Part shown: positions 1 through 7,704 of the stretch, piece after piece | Position numbering within the stretch: position 1 is the first letter of the stretch | How the letters are laid out: each line of letters opens with the position of its first letter | NCBI GenBank assembly: GCA_902629495.1 | Contig: CACORA010000031.1 | Coordinates: 1-22,289 of the forward strand | Source: Planctomycetaceae bacterium | GTDB taxonomy: Bacteria; Planctomycetota; Planctomycetia; Pirellulales; UBA1268 | Length of the DNA: 22,289 nt | Direction of reading: 5' to 3' | Translations under genes and position numbers: made by a program | The notes under the pieces: model-generated | Database searches by the model: none | What the model saw: only the letters and a program-made list of their open reading frames with translations | What the model was told of the DNA's origin: nothing

Positions 1-441
1 GGCCACCCGAGAGGCAGTCAGGTCACGATCGAGGCGGGCAATCCGTGCTAAAGGAGTGATTCCAGTATCATGATCCAACCTGAGCAACCAATGCATGAGC
101 AGCACACGTTTTGCAAGTGGCTTGGATTTGTAGTCTTTCAGAAGTTTTTGTGCCTCTGATGAATCGGTTGGATCATCTACGGGTATAGAATCTGCTAGCC
201 AACCAGCGCGTAAAGCGACTTCAAGATCATCACTCATTTCAGCTGCTGCGAGTAATTGATCAATCGCGGCAACGCCTAGATCATCAAGCTTTGCAGCAGC
301 TTGTTCACGACGGCCGTACTGAGGATCTCCTAACTGCTCAATCAGTTTTGCAATGTGATCGTCACTTGGTGTAGCCAGCACGGGCGCAGAGATAGCGACT
401 GCGAGAAAGACGAACACGTAAAATCGAAAGAGCCCCGTCAT
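1..441 (-). CDS. Secreted HEAT-like repeat protein, C-terminus cut by window edge
   Basis: Reading the minus strand from ATG at 441 gives 147 codons that stay open to base 1, so the gene is partial. The first ~22 residues form a signal peptide (MTGLFRFYVFVFLAVAIS, then APVLA before TPSDD). The mature part begins with a helical stretch of HEAT-like type (IAKLIEQLGDPQYGRREQAA, then KLDDLGVAAIDQLLAAAE) followed by more alpha-helical sequence. Planctomycetes encode many exported proteins that open with this 'L.D..Y..RE.A...L..LG..A' pattern. It starts 9 bases after the pyrE stop, with GGAG about 13 bases upstream, so it is probably co-transcribed with pyrE. There is no catalytic motif and no specific function can be given. 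The domain call is from pattern only. Confidence 0.75.
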   Translation of the reverse strand, partial: MTGLFRFYVFVFLAVAISAPVLATPSDDHIAKLIEQLGDPQYGRREQAAAKLDDLGVAAIDQLLAAAEMSDDLEVALRAGWLADSIPVDDPTDSSEAQKLLKDYKSKPLAKRVLLMHWLLRLDHDTGITPLARIARLDRDLTASRVA

Positions 442-450
442 GAGGCACAA

Positions 451-1038
451 CTACTCCGGAGAAAGTCCTAGATCTTGAATAGTCACCAAAGATTCAAGAG
501 GTATGCCCTGCGCTGCTAAGGTTTTTTCAGCTCCTGCAAGACGGTCAATAACAGTGATGACTCGATCAACAACCAAACCAAATTCTTGTATTCGTTCAAT
601 GGCAAGGAGTGAAGATCCACCTGTTGTAATCACATCTTCTAAAACGACGACATGCTGTCCTGGCTCAACGGGGCCCTCAACATAACGTTGCATTCCATGT
701 CCCTTTGCCTCCTTACGAACCATGAAGCCTTTCATTGGGATGTCCGCAACTCCTGCCATGGTTACAACGGCGCTGGTTACCGGATCAGCACCAATAGACA
801 TGCCACCAACTGCCTGTGGCAGGCAGCCGTGGTGAGTGAGGCGTTCGAGAATTGCTCTTCCGACCACCATCGATCCATGGGCATCAAGTACCACCTGTTT
901 GGCATCGAGGTAATAAGATGCAGTTTTCCCTGACGCAAGCGTGAACGTACCCCGCTTGAGGGATTTTTCTCTGACAAGATCGATGAGTTCAGAAGTAAGG
1001 GATGACTTCAAAGTGGGGGGAGTAGTTTCGGGTTTCAT
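451..1038 (-). CDS. pyrE: Orotate phosphoribosyltransferase
   Basis: This 195-residue cytoplasmic enzyme transfers the phosphoribosyl group of PRPP to orotate, giving orotidine 5'-monophosphate in de novo pyrimidine synthesis. The type I phosphoribosyltransferase PRPP loop is clear: VVVLEDVITTGGSS at about residues 130-143, with the acidic pair and TTGGS. The flexible catalytic loop FMVRKEAKGHG lies at about 105-115, and the N-terminal orotate-side region (GTFTLASGKTASYYLDAKQV) is at about 30-49. Length is normal for bacterial PyrE. The ATG at 1038 is preferred because a TATACT -10-like box lies just upstream on the same strand. The gene for a secreted helical protein follows 9 bases downstream. 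Nothing looks truncated, and no other pyr genes are visible. Confidence 0.95.
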   Translation of the reverse strand: MKPETTPPTLKSSLTSELIDLVREKSLKRGTFTLASGKTASYYLDAKQVVLDAHGSMVVGRAILERLTHHGCLPQAVGGMSIGADPVTSAVVTMAGVADIPMKGFMVRKEAKGHGMQRYVEGPVEPGQHVVVLEDVITTGGSSLLAIERIQEFGLVVDRVITVIDRLAGAEKTLAAQGIPLESLVTIQDLGLSPE

Positions 1039-1046
1039 ACTGAATT

Positions 1047-1052
1047 AGTATA
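1047..1052 (-). promoter_or_regulatory. Possible -10 box for pyrE
   Basis: On the minus strand the hexamer TATACT lies 8 bases before the pyrE ATG. Transcription would begin almost at the start codon, giving a nearly leaderless mRNA. No good -35 box is seen at the usual distance. The same hexamer occurs in the sense direction before three other genes in this window. Confidence 0.35.
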
Positions 1053-1071
1053 GCGAGAGTCGCTCTTGTTT

Positions 1072-1099
1072 TTGACTCTTGAGGGTTGCATTTTAGAAT
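1072..1099 (+). promoter_or_regulatory. Promoter for the NfeD-FloA operon
   Basis: TTGACT (1072-1077), a 16-base spacer and TAGAAT (1094-1099) give a good sigma-70-like promoter, with 5/6 matches in each box. The predicted transcript start near 1106 lies upstream of the ATG at 1149 but downstream of an in-frame ATG at 1086. This supports 1149 as the start of the long NfeD gene. The promoter is divergent from pyrE. Confidence 0.55.
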
Positions 1100-1148
1100 T
1101 CCTCGTGTGGAAGTGTTAAAGAGGAAAATCCCATATAGCGGGGCAGTG

Positions 1149-3281
1149 ATGCGTTTGTCACGAGATTGGTTTTGGGGAAGAATCCTCGTTTTGGCGTTAG
1201 TTATCACACTTTTGCAGTGCCAATCGTTCGCTGCTCCTACGAAAACGCCATCTGGATTGATGCTCACGTTGCGGTTGCCAATTACAGGAAATCGTGACGT
1301 TCAACTCGAATCAGCGATTTTGAAAAATCTGGAGACCCTGAAGGAAGACCCAACTGTCCGTGGGGTACTCGTCATTCGATTCAATAATCCTGATGATGAC
1401 GGTCAGTTGGGGAGTGATTTTGGGCGATCACTTGATTTAGCCAGATTTCTGACGAGTGAACGTTTGTCTGGGGTCAAGACAGTTGCCTTCCTGCCGAATG
1501 GTGTCAAGGGACATGCGGTTCTCGCGGCGCTTGCCTGTGAGGAGATCATCATGCCAGCAAACGCAATGTTAGGACCAGCGAATGCGAATGAACCAGTCAT
1601 CGATGATGCCATGCGGGCAGCCTATCGGGAGATTGCCCTTCGCCGCAAAACAGTGCCGCCTGCGGTTGCCTTGGGCTTCCTTGATCCAGCCTCAAAAGTT
1701 ATTCGAGCGTCTACTGAGGATGGTGAGCAATATGTGACAGTTCAGGAACTCCCGGCGTTAAGGGAATCAGTGACCGTGCTGGAGACAGAAGCAGTAGGAC
1801 CGACGCCACTTGAGATGACAGGTCGCCAAGGTCGTGAGATGGGATTTGTTGCTCGGCTAGGAACAACACCAGCGGATGTGGCAAAAGGATTAGGCATTGA
1901 TGACGTTTCACTGAGGGTCGATGCAAAATCTGACGGAGGTTGGCAGCCAGCAGTCGTGGCCATCCGAGGGCCAATCACAGCAGACACAATCGTTCGAACA
2001 AAAGCACGTCTTGCTCAAGCTTTAGATTCGGGTGCTAACTTTTTGTGTTTGCGCATTGACAGCCCAGGTGGATCACCAAATCAGAGTATTATTTTATCAA
2101 CATGGCTTGCTGAACTCGAAGCTTCTGAAGTGCGCACTGTTGCGTATGTCCCTCGTGAAGCGAGGTCTGATGCGGCTCTGATAGCGATGGCGTGTGATGA
2201 GCTTGTTATGCACCCAGAGGCAGTTCTTGGGGGTGAGGGAGCAGCCACGCTGAGTGATCGTCAGGCACAGGCCGTAGCTATTGCGTGGAGGGACGGAGTC
2301 GCTGGTGTTCGCGGAATATCATGGTCGTTACCCGTTGCTCTTGCTCTTCCTGGGATCACTATTGAGCGAGCTGTTCAGTCTACAACAGGCCGTGTTGAAT
2401 ACTTTAGTGAAGAAGAGCTTGCCTCTCTCAGAGACCGAGAATTATGGGAAGTCGGAGATCGAGTTGGTGTAGGGCCACTTCAACTGACTGGACAAACAGC
2501 AGAGAAGATGGGACTTGTGACTCATCTCGTGAATAGTTTTGGCGGATTACGAGACGCCTATGGTCTTACTGATGATATCCCGTTTGCCGAACCAAGATGG
2601 AGTGATACGTTACTCGATGCCCTTGCCAGTCCCAGTCTGGCATGGATCCTATTATTTATCGGAGGGGCAGGTTTGTATATCGAGCTACAAACGCCTGGTC
2701 TTGGTTTGGGTGGGTTTGTAGCGATGGTTGCCTTTATTATCTATTTCTGGAGTCAGTATCTTCACGGTACTGCCGGTTGGCTTGAGGTGATGTTATTCAT
2801 TGCTGGTGTGTTCTGTGTCGCAGCTGAAATCTTTGTGCTGCCGGGCTTTGGAGTTCTTGGGCTGGGAGGTGGAGTACTTGTCATTTCATCATTAGTGCTA
2901 GCGAGTCAGACATTCATCGTGCCAGCTAACGATTACCAGATGCGTCAATTACGTTGGTCGCTTCTTGGTCTCTTAGGTGCGGTTATGGGAGTTGCACTTT
3001 TTGCCTCTGTAGTACGGCGTTGGCTACCAGCCACACCTGTCTTGAGAAACGTTCTCCTTCCCCCACCAAACAGTAACGACACGTTTCATTCAGAGATGAC
3101 AGATGAACTTGTTGGCATTGAGGGAATAACAACAACACGCCTTGCTCCGGCTGGCAAGGCCAGATTGTCAGGAAGTGTGTACAACGTATTTGCTGATGAT
3201 GACTTGATTGAGCCAGGCGTACCAGTGCGTGTTGTTGAAGTAAAAGGACGACGAATTATGGTTCGTTCATTGGAGACATGA
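1149..3281 (+). CDS. nfeD: Long NfeD-family membrane protein with two ClpP-like domains
   Basis: This 710-residue protein has a signal peptide (hydrophobic core ILVLALVITLLQC, cleavage near SFAA), two ClpP/crotonase-like serine protease domains, a membrane block and a C-terminal OB-fold NfeD domain. The protease domains span about residues 35-235 and 255-470. The membrane block lies at about 497-622 and the OB fold at about 645-710. In the second domain Ser340 (ARSDAALIAMACDE) falls where NfeD/SppA-type proteases carry the nucleophile. In the first domain the aligned residue is Gly121 (VKGHAVLAALACEE), so that domain is probably inactive. Long NfeD proteins are membrane proteases of the PH1510 type, genetically linked to flotillins and stomatins. 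The start at 1149 gives a clean signal peptide and lies after the predicted promoter; an in-frame ATG at 1086 is less likely. It is first in a run with a short NfeD and FloA. Confidence 0.88.
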   Translation: MRLSRDWFWGRILVLALVITLLQCQSFAAPTKTPSGLMLTLRLPITGNRDVQLESAILKNLETLKEDPTVRGVLVIRFNNPDDDGQLGSDFGRSLDLARFLTSERLSGVKTVAFLPNGVKGHAVLAALACEEIIMPANAMLGPANANEPVIDDAMRAAYREIALRRKTVPPAVALGFLDPASKVIRASTEDGEQYVTVQELPALRESVTVLETEAVGPTPLEMTGRQGREMGFVARLGTTPADVAKGLGIDDVSLRVDAKSDGGWQPAVVAIRGPITADTIVRTKARLAQALDSGANFLCLRIDSPGGSPNQSIILSTWLAELEASEVRTVAYVPREARSDAALIAMACDELVMHPEAVLGGEGAATLSDRQAQAVAIAWRDGVAGVRGISWSLPVALALPGITIERAVQSTTGRVEYFSEEELASLRDRELWEVGDRVGVGPLQLTGQTAEKMGLVTHLVNSFGGLRDAYGLTDDIPFAEPRWSDTLLDALASPSLAWILLFIGGAGLYIELQTPGLGLGGFVAMVAFIIYFWSQYLHGTAGWLEVMLFIAGVFCVAAEIFVLPGFGVLGLGGGVLVISSLVLASQTFIVPANDYQMRQLRWSLLGLLGAVMGVALFASVVRRWLPATPVLRNVLLPPPNSNDTFHSEMTDELVGIEGITTTRLAPAGKARLSGSVYNVFADDDLIEPGVPVRVVEVKGRRIMVRSLET

Positions 3282-3303
3282 TTCGAGAGGAAAATTATTC
3301 ATC

Positions 3304-3972
3304 ATGAATGCAACTCTGTGGGTGGTGTTGCTGTTGTGTGCGGGCTTGGCCGTCATGATGTTAGAGGTCTTTGTACCGTCTGGTGGCGTCCTGGGATTTG
3401 TGAGCGTTGCTGCGATTGTATCTGCCATTGGTATGGCTTTTTTTCAAATCAGTATTGCAGCAGGACTTATGGTTTTTGGCGTCAGTGTTCTAGCAGTTCC
3501 AGCAACATTAGCGTTAGCATTTCGCTGGTTTCCGAATACCACTCTTGGCCGCAGAGTGCTGCCTCCACCCCCAGATCCAATGGAGGTACTTCCTGCCATG
3601 GATAGACGTAAAGAACTTAGAGAATGTATTGGTCGACGTGGCCATGCGGTTGACGAACTCCTGCCTTGGGGAACAGTTAATGTGAGCGAGACTGTTCAGA
3701 AAGCAATGAGTGAAAGTGGTGCAATTCCCGCAGGGACTGCCATTGAGGTTGTGGGTGTACAGGGGATGTCACTGGTAGTTCGGATGGTCGACTGTGATAC
3801 AGTTGAGGAAAGTGGCCCCGTACAGCCAGTACAATCCGTTCTGCCCAAACCGTCTGGTCACTCAAAAAATGGTGAAGAAAATGAACAATTGGACGTTCAT
3901 GAGGATGATTCTCCCCTCTCATCAATGCTTGAAACGTTCAAATTTGATGATCTTGACCAGAACGGTGCTTGA
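3304..3972 (+). CDS. Short NfeD-like membrane protein
   Basis: This 222-residue protein has two or three N-terminal membrane segments (hydrophobic from about residue 4 to 75, with the Gly/Pro-rich turn VFVPSGGVLG). A cytoplasmic OB-fold-like region follows at about 105-165 (GRRGHAVDELLPWGTVNV, then GTAIEVVGVQGMSLVV). That is the layout of short NfeD proteins, which lack the protease domain. The C-terminal ~55 residues are acidic and look disordered. GAGAGGAAA about 10 bases before the ATG supports the start. It sits 22 bases after the long nfeD stop and before floA, so the three are probably one operon. Short NfeDs are thought to act as partners of flotillin-type proteins; that role here is inferred from neighbours. 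Confidence 0.85.
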   Translation: MNATLWVVLLLCAGLAVMMLEVFVPSGGVLGFVSVAAIVSAIGMAFFQISIAAGLMVFGVSVLAVPATLALAFRWFPNTTLGRRVLPPPPDPMEVLPAMDRRKELRECIGRRGHAVDELLPWGTVNVSETVQKAMSESGAIPAGTAIEVVGVQGMSLVVRMVDCDTVEESGPVQPVQSVLPKPSGHSKNGEENEQLDVHEDDSPLSSMLETFKFDDLDQNGA

Positions 3973-4063
3973 CTATTCGACTTCGCCGAATGATTCTTGA
4001 GAGTGGAATCTATCGGAACAATACGACGAATGTGTTTTGGCTGTCTTGGATAAGGGTGTTTTC

Positions 4064-5080
4064 ATGTTGATGTTGATTCTTCTCGGCATTGGACTGCTTC
4101 TCCTCTTGGTGGTGTTTGCAGTACTGGCTCGATATCTTCGGTTATGGCTTCAGTCATATGCATCAAGTGCAGGCATTGGTTTGTTTGATCTTGTTGCCAT
4201 GAGTTTCAAAAAAGTGAATCCAACGGTTATCGTTCGAAGTAAGATCATGGCAGTACAGGCTGGATTGAGTGATGTATCAGGCATCACTCGGCAAACACTT
4301 GAAGCTCACTATCTTGCTGGAGGGCGTGTCCCATTGGTCGTGCAGGCACTGATCGCAGCGAATAAAGCAGCCATCGAAGAGCTAGACTTCAAACTTGCAA
4401 CGGCAATTGACCTAGCAGGTCGAAATGTTCGTGAAGCAGTTCAAACAAGCGTGTATCCAAAGGTTATTGATTGTCCTGGCAAAAAGAGTGGACGTACATC
4501 TCTCGATGCGGTGGCCAAGAATGGGATACAACTCAAAGTTCGTGCTCGAGTTACGGTGCGAACAAACCTCAATCAATTGATCGGTGGTGCGACAGAGGAA
4601 ACGATTATCGCAAGAGTAGGCGAGGGTATTGTTTCTGCTATTGGTTCAGCAGAAAAGCATTCTGATGTTCTGGAAAACCCTGATGTCATTTCAAAAACAG
4701 TTCTTGCTCGCCGACTCGATTCCAATACAGCGTTTGAGATTGTCTCGATTGATATTGCTGATATTGATGTCGGTGCCAACATTGGTGCTCGCCTTCAGGC
4801 AGATCAGGCGGAAGCTGACACTCGTGTTGCTCGTGCAAAAGCCGAAGGACGTCGAGCCATGGCTGTGGCTAAGGAGCAGGAAATGATTGCAAGCATTGAG
4901 GAAAGTCGAGCCTCGCTTGTGGAAGCTCAGGCAGAGGTCCCGAAAGCCGTATCCGAGTCACTCAATGCGGGGCAATTAGGTATTCTTGATTATTACAAGT
5001 TGAGAAATCTTCAGGCTGATACAGAAATGAGAAAGTCAATTGCAACTGAACAGACCCCTGTTGCTTCAACGGCCACATGA
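4064..5080 (+). CDS. floA: Flotillin-like protein FloA
   Basis: This 338-residue protein matches bacterial FloA (YqfA) along its length. It has an N-terminal membrane hairpin ([20 protein letters not shown]), then the SPFH/PHB region with the FloA signatures [23 protein letters not shown] and [40 protein letters not shown] and [19 protein letters not shown] follow. The C-terminal part is an Ala/Glu-rich coiled coil ([20 protein letters not shown]). FloA scaffolds membrane microdomains and affects membrane fluidity and membrane protein complexes. The ATG at 4064 has AAGGG 8 bases upstream, better than an in-frame TTG at 4037. It follows two NfeD genes, the usual partners of FloA. I am very sure of the family. 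Confidence 0.95.
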   Translation: MLMLILLGIGLLLLLVVFAVLARYLRLWLQSYASSAGIGLFDLVAMSFKKVNPTVIVRSKIMAVQAGLSDVSGITRQTLEAHYLAGGRVPLVVQALIAANKAAIEELDFKLATAIDLAGRNVREAVQTSVYPKVIDCPGKKSGRTSLDAVAKNGIQLKVRARVTVRTNLNQLIGGATEETIIARVGEGIVSAIGSAEKHSDVLENPDVISKTVLARRLDSNTAFEIVSIDIADIDVGANIGARLQADQAEADTRVARAKAEGRRAMAVAKEQEMIASIEESRASLVEAQAEVPKAVSESLNAGQLGILDYYKLRNLQADTEMRKSIATEQTPVASTAT

Positions 5081-5119
5081 TATTTGTCCCAGTTGAATTT
5101 ATCTAAAGACTGAATTGAA

Positions 5120-5797
5120 ATGTCACTGCTGATCGCTGCTGCAATAGATTGGTTGGAAACGCTTCTCCCAGTACTTTTCGTAGGCTGGTGGATTCTTTCG
5201 CAGATTGTGACCATTTTTCGTGGACCCAAAAAGCAGTCTCCAAGGGTGGATGTCGTAGGTGATAAAAAATTAAAAACGATTCCTTCACAAAAGGGGGATA
5301 TGAGGCCATTGGATGCGCCCGCATCAACGATACAAAAATCACAGCCAAGAAAAAGCATGTCACCCAAAACGGTTGCTTCGACGAATGTAGATCCTAGACG
5401 GAGAAAGATTGATCAGGAGATTCAGGAATTTCTAACAAAGAGCCGTTCAGAAGGTCGTGCAGGGACACAACAAGAATTAACAGTAGAGAAAAAACAGATC
5501 AACGAATTAAGAAAACGTATAAGCTCAAAGTCAGGCCGTGTCACTGATACATCTTCAGAAGTATCAGTCGAAGCATTCCTAGAAACCAATGGGGCTGAAG
5601 AATCGGTAGCTGAACATGTCTCTGAAGCATTCGCTCATGACCTCAAGCATGAGGTTCCTGGCAAAGAGCTTGTGGCCGCACCTGATCAAACCCAAACAGA
5701 ATCGTTATCTTTTGCAACACTCCTTCGTGATCCACGTACACTCCGTCAACTCGTTGTCATGAGAGAAATACTCGATCGTCCAAGCGATCGTTGGTGA
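5120..5797 (+). CDS. Unknown membrane-anchored coiled-coil protein, fourth gene of FloA operon
   Basis: I do not recognise a named family. The 225 residues open with one hydrophobic anchor (about 10-33, LETLLPVLFVGWWILSQIV). A basic, low-complexity linker follows, then a charged helical coiled-coil-like stretch at about 92-138 (IDQEIQEFLTKSRSEG, KKQINELRKRISSK) and an acidic region. The last part is a tail, DPRTLRQLVVMREILDRP at 204-221, that looks far more constrained than the middle. It starts 39 bases after the floA stop on the same strand, with no promoter or terminator between, so it is probably the last gene of the NfeD-FloA operon. A single anchor, coiled coil and short conserved tail would suit an adaptor at flotillin microdomains; that is inference. 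No strong ribosome-binding site is visible. Confidence 0.75.
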   Translation: MSLLIAAAIDWLETLLPVLFVGWWILSQIVTIFRGPKKQSPRVDVVGDKKLKTIPSQKGDMRPLDAPASTIQKSQPRKSMSPKTVASTNVDPRRRKIDQEIQEFLTKSRSEGRAGTQQELTVEKKQINELRKRISSKSGRVTDTSSEVSVEAFLETNGAEESVAEHVSEAFAHDLKHEVPGKELVAAPDQTQTESLSFATLLRDPRTLRQLVVMREILDRPSDRW

Positions 5798-5978
5798 ACA
5801 ATCAGTCTCTCATTACGTGATATCACAGCATGCTGTCGCGAGCATGATGCTGTGTCGGTCAACTTCACGTAATCTGCCTCAGCCTCCCTCATGCCGTCTC
5901 GGATACCCTATTCGGGGGGTGCCTGAATTGCCCCATTTGGCTCAATGATCGGATCGGAAGACATCAAAAAATCATGAC

Positions 5979-6007
5979 TTGAGCAAGGTGGAAACCTGAT
6001 TTAGAAG
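5979..6007 (+). promoter_or_regulatory. Weak promoter-like site before the terminator hairpins
   Basis: TTGAGC (5979-5984), a 17-base spacer and TAGAAG (6002-6007) match a sigma-70 promoter at 4/6 in each box with ideal spacing. A transcript starting near 6014 would be about 80 bases long and end at the strong terminator. The -35 box doubles as one arm of an inverted repeat, so chance is possible. Confidence 0.3.
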
Positions 6008-6013
6008 AGAGCA

Positions 6014-6095
6014 TGTGGGACGTGATTCAGCCCACCATTCGACGCGTAGACGAGGAAGCCCAAGCCTCGTCTACGCGTCATTTTTTCTGTTTTTA
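6014..6095 (+). ncRNA. Candidate small RNA of about 80 bases ending in a terminator
   Basis: Between the promoter-like site at 5979-6007 and the end of the T-rich tract lie two hairpins. One is GTGGG (6015-6019) with CCCAC (6031-6035); the other is the 15-bp terminator stem. There is no open reading frame. The arrangement of promoter, short hairpin, strong hairpin and T tract is typical of small bacterial RNAs, but the same sequence would also serve as a plain operon terminator. No family is recognised. Confidence 0.3.
6041..6095 (+). terminator. Strong intrinsic terminator
   Basis: A perfect 15-bp stem GACGCGTAGACGAGG (6041-6055) / CCTCGTCTACGCGTC (6065-6079) with a 9-base loop is followed by ATTTTTTCTGTTTTT. 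This is the clearest Rho-independent terminator in the window. It ends transcription of the NfeD-FloA operon and/or a small RNA. Confidence 0.92.
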
Positions 6096-6175
6096 GCAGC
6101 AATCTTGACGTCACGGCAGTCGATCTTCATTCTCCTCTGTCTCTCATGGTATTTGCGTTTCCGGGCTGTCAGTTC

Positions 6176-7684
6176 ATGTCGAATCGGTCACTGATTATCG
6201 TTGCGTGTCTAGCCTTCGGGATATCTTCCCATGTGGCAAGCGCTGATGGTCCACGAGATGTGTTTCCACTATCTGTACCGGTGACGGCTGAGTACTCATA
6301 TCTACGAGCTGGCCCAAGTAATGATTTTTATCCTACGGAACGACTTGTCCGTGAAGATGTTGTTGAAGTGTGGGCGATTGATCCTGGCGGGTACTGTGCC
6401 GTTAGGCCAGTCACTGGAAGTTTCAGTTGGTTGCGAGCAGCTGATATAGATGATGAATTTCTTTTAGAACAAGAAGCAAATACTTCACGAAACGACGCAA
6501 ACAATGTTCGAGGGTCTGAACAGTCAGGTGAGGATTTTATAGGAGTCGTGGTAACAGATGGAGCGGTGTCGCGAGTAGGATCACAACTCAATGATCTTCG
6601 GCATGTTGCGCAGGTCAGGCTCGAGGCTGGTGAACGTGTTCATGTACGTGAGACGATCAGGATACCGGATGGTAGACATGCCGGTCTTTGGGCTCGTATC
6701 GAACCACCATCGGGAGAGTACCGTTGGATTCATGGGAATGACATTTTATTACCTGAGGCATTGGTGCCTGCCTCACTGAAAGCACCTGTCACAGAAATTG
6801 ATACGTCAGTGGTGGCTGTGGAGGCAGCGGATGCTCTTCGTGAAGCAGGCGATGCAATTGCGGAAGTTCTTGCGACAGCTGGGGAAATGGCTGAAGAGCC
6901 ACTTGATGATCAAACTACGGTTGTGGATCCAGCACCTCCCAAGACGTTGGGGCCCATACCGATGGCCAAGCGATTATTCTCCGGCTGGCTTCCGCTCGGC
7001 TCGAGTGTCCTAGATCCAGCAGTACCAGCAACGCCTGTGGCCGTGAGTGGCGGGGCGGTTGCGACTTCCGCTGATGAACTTGCTGACATCGATCTTGCTT
7101 TATCACTTGCTGTGACGGGACCGAGTGAATCGTGGAACCTTCAATCCCTTCGGGAGCGACTACGAGTCGCTGCCCAACGAGCAACCACGCAGGATGAGCG
7201 TTTACGTGCCGAAGCTATTGATGCACGCTTATCCAGATTTGAGTCCGTTCAAAGTAGACAGCGGGCATTGATCACCGGTGCAGGTGAAGATCCGTCACCA
7301 CTTCGTCTTGGTGGTATGTGGTCGAGTTTGTCAGAAATTGGTTCTCGTCCGATTCGTCCCGGTGTCTTCCCTGGCGGAGTGCCTGCTGACGGACAGCCAA
7401 CATGGACACCTCCAGAACAGATGGAAACAACTGGACGTTTAGCAACGGTTGTGTCTCGTCGACCTGATGCCCCTCGTTGGGCTATCGTGGATGGCAATAA
7501 TAATGTGGTTGCCTTTGTAACGCCTTCACCCGGAGTCAATTTAGCTCCCTTGGTAGGTCAGCAGATATCTGTGCGTGGTGCGAAGGGGTATATGCCTGAA
7601 TATAAGCGACCTTATATGGTGGCCACGGAGGCGCGCCCTCGTGTGGCAACAGCACCTCCAACCTCAACAGACACAACCCGATAG
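6176..7684 (+). CDS. Secreted SH3-like domain protein
   Basis: This 502-residue exported protein has a signal peptide (MSNRSLIIVACLAFGISS, then HVASA). A bacterial SH3-like domain follows at about residues 30-95 (LSVPVTAEYSYLRAGPSNDF ending in FSWLRAADI). A second SH3-like unit lies at about 125-190 (VSRVGS, then VRLEAGERVHVRET, ending YRWIHGNDI). A Glu/Ala-rich, partly disordered middle comes next, then a helical region at about 300-365. The C-terminal beta-rich domain (about 415-490, GRLATVVSRRPDAPRWAIVD, then LVGQQISVRGAKGY) also resembles an SH3-like fold. Such domains often bind cell-wall or surface polymers; no enzyme motif is seen. An in-frame ATG at 6146 would add ten residues, but 6176 gives a cleaner signal peptide. 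It follows a strong terminator and stands alone. Confidence 0.75.
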   Translation: MSNRSLIIVACLAFGISSHVASADGPRDVFPLSVPVTAEYSYLRAGPSNDFYPTERLVREDVVEVWAIDPGGYCAVRPVTGSFSWLRAADIDDEFLLEQEANTSRNDANNVRGSEQSGEDFIGVVVTDGAVSRVGSQLNDLRHVAQVRLEAGERVHVRETIRIPDGRHAGLWARIEPPSGEYRWIHGNDILLPEALVPASLKAPVTEIDTSVVAVEAADALREAGDAIAEVLATAGEMAEEPLDDQTTVVDPAPPKTLGPIPMAKRLFSGWLPLGSSVLDPAVPATPVAVSGGAVATSADELADIDLALSLAVTGPSESWNLQSLRERLRVAAQRATTQDERLRAEAIDARLSRFESVQSRQRALITGAGEDPSPLRLGGMWSSLSEIGSRPIRPGVFPGGVPADGQPTWTPPEQMETTGRLATVVSRRPDAPRWAIVDGNNNVVAFVTPSPGVNLAPLVGQQISVRGAKGYMPEYKRPYMVATEARPRVATAPPTSTDTTR

Positions 7685-7704
7685 AAACACCGTAGTTCTG
7701 GATG

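Larger units (their letters stand above)
5798..6145 (+). other. Structured non-coding stretch after the FloA operon
   Basis: No convincing open reading frame exists here on either strand. It holds three sets of inverted repeats. The first is a 9-bp stem 5812-5820/5865-5873 enclosing an 8-bp stem 5824-5831/5847-5854. The second is GCTCAA 5940-5945 with TTGAGC 5979-5984, extended by TGAT/ATCA. The third is a 15-bp terminator stem at 6041-6079. It could be the operon's 3' untranslated region, one or more small RNAs, or both. It does not match RNase P, tmRNA or SRP RNA signatures that I know. Confidence 0.6.

Noticed and set aside
5011..5367. 118-codon minus-strand frame over the floA end
   Set aside because: Overlaps both floA and the next gene, which are strongly supported on the plus strand.
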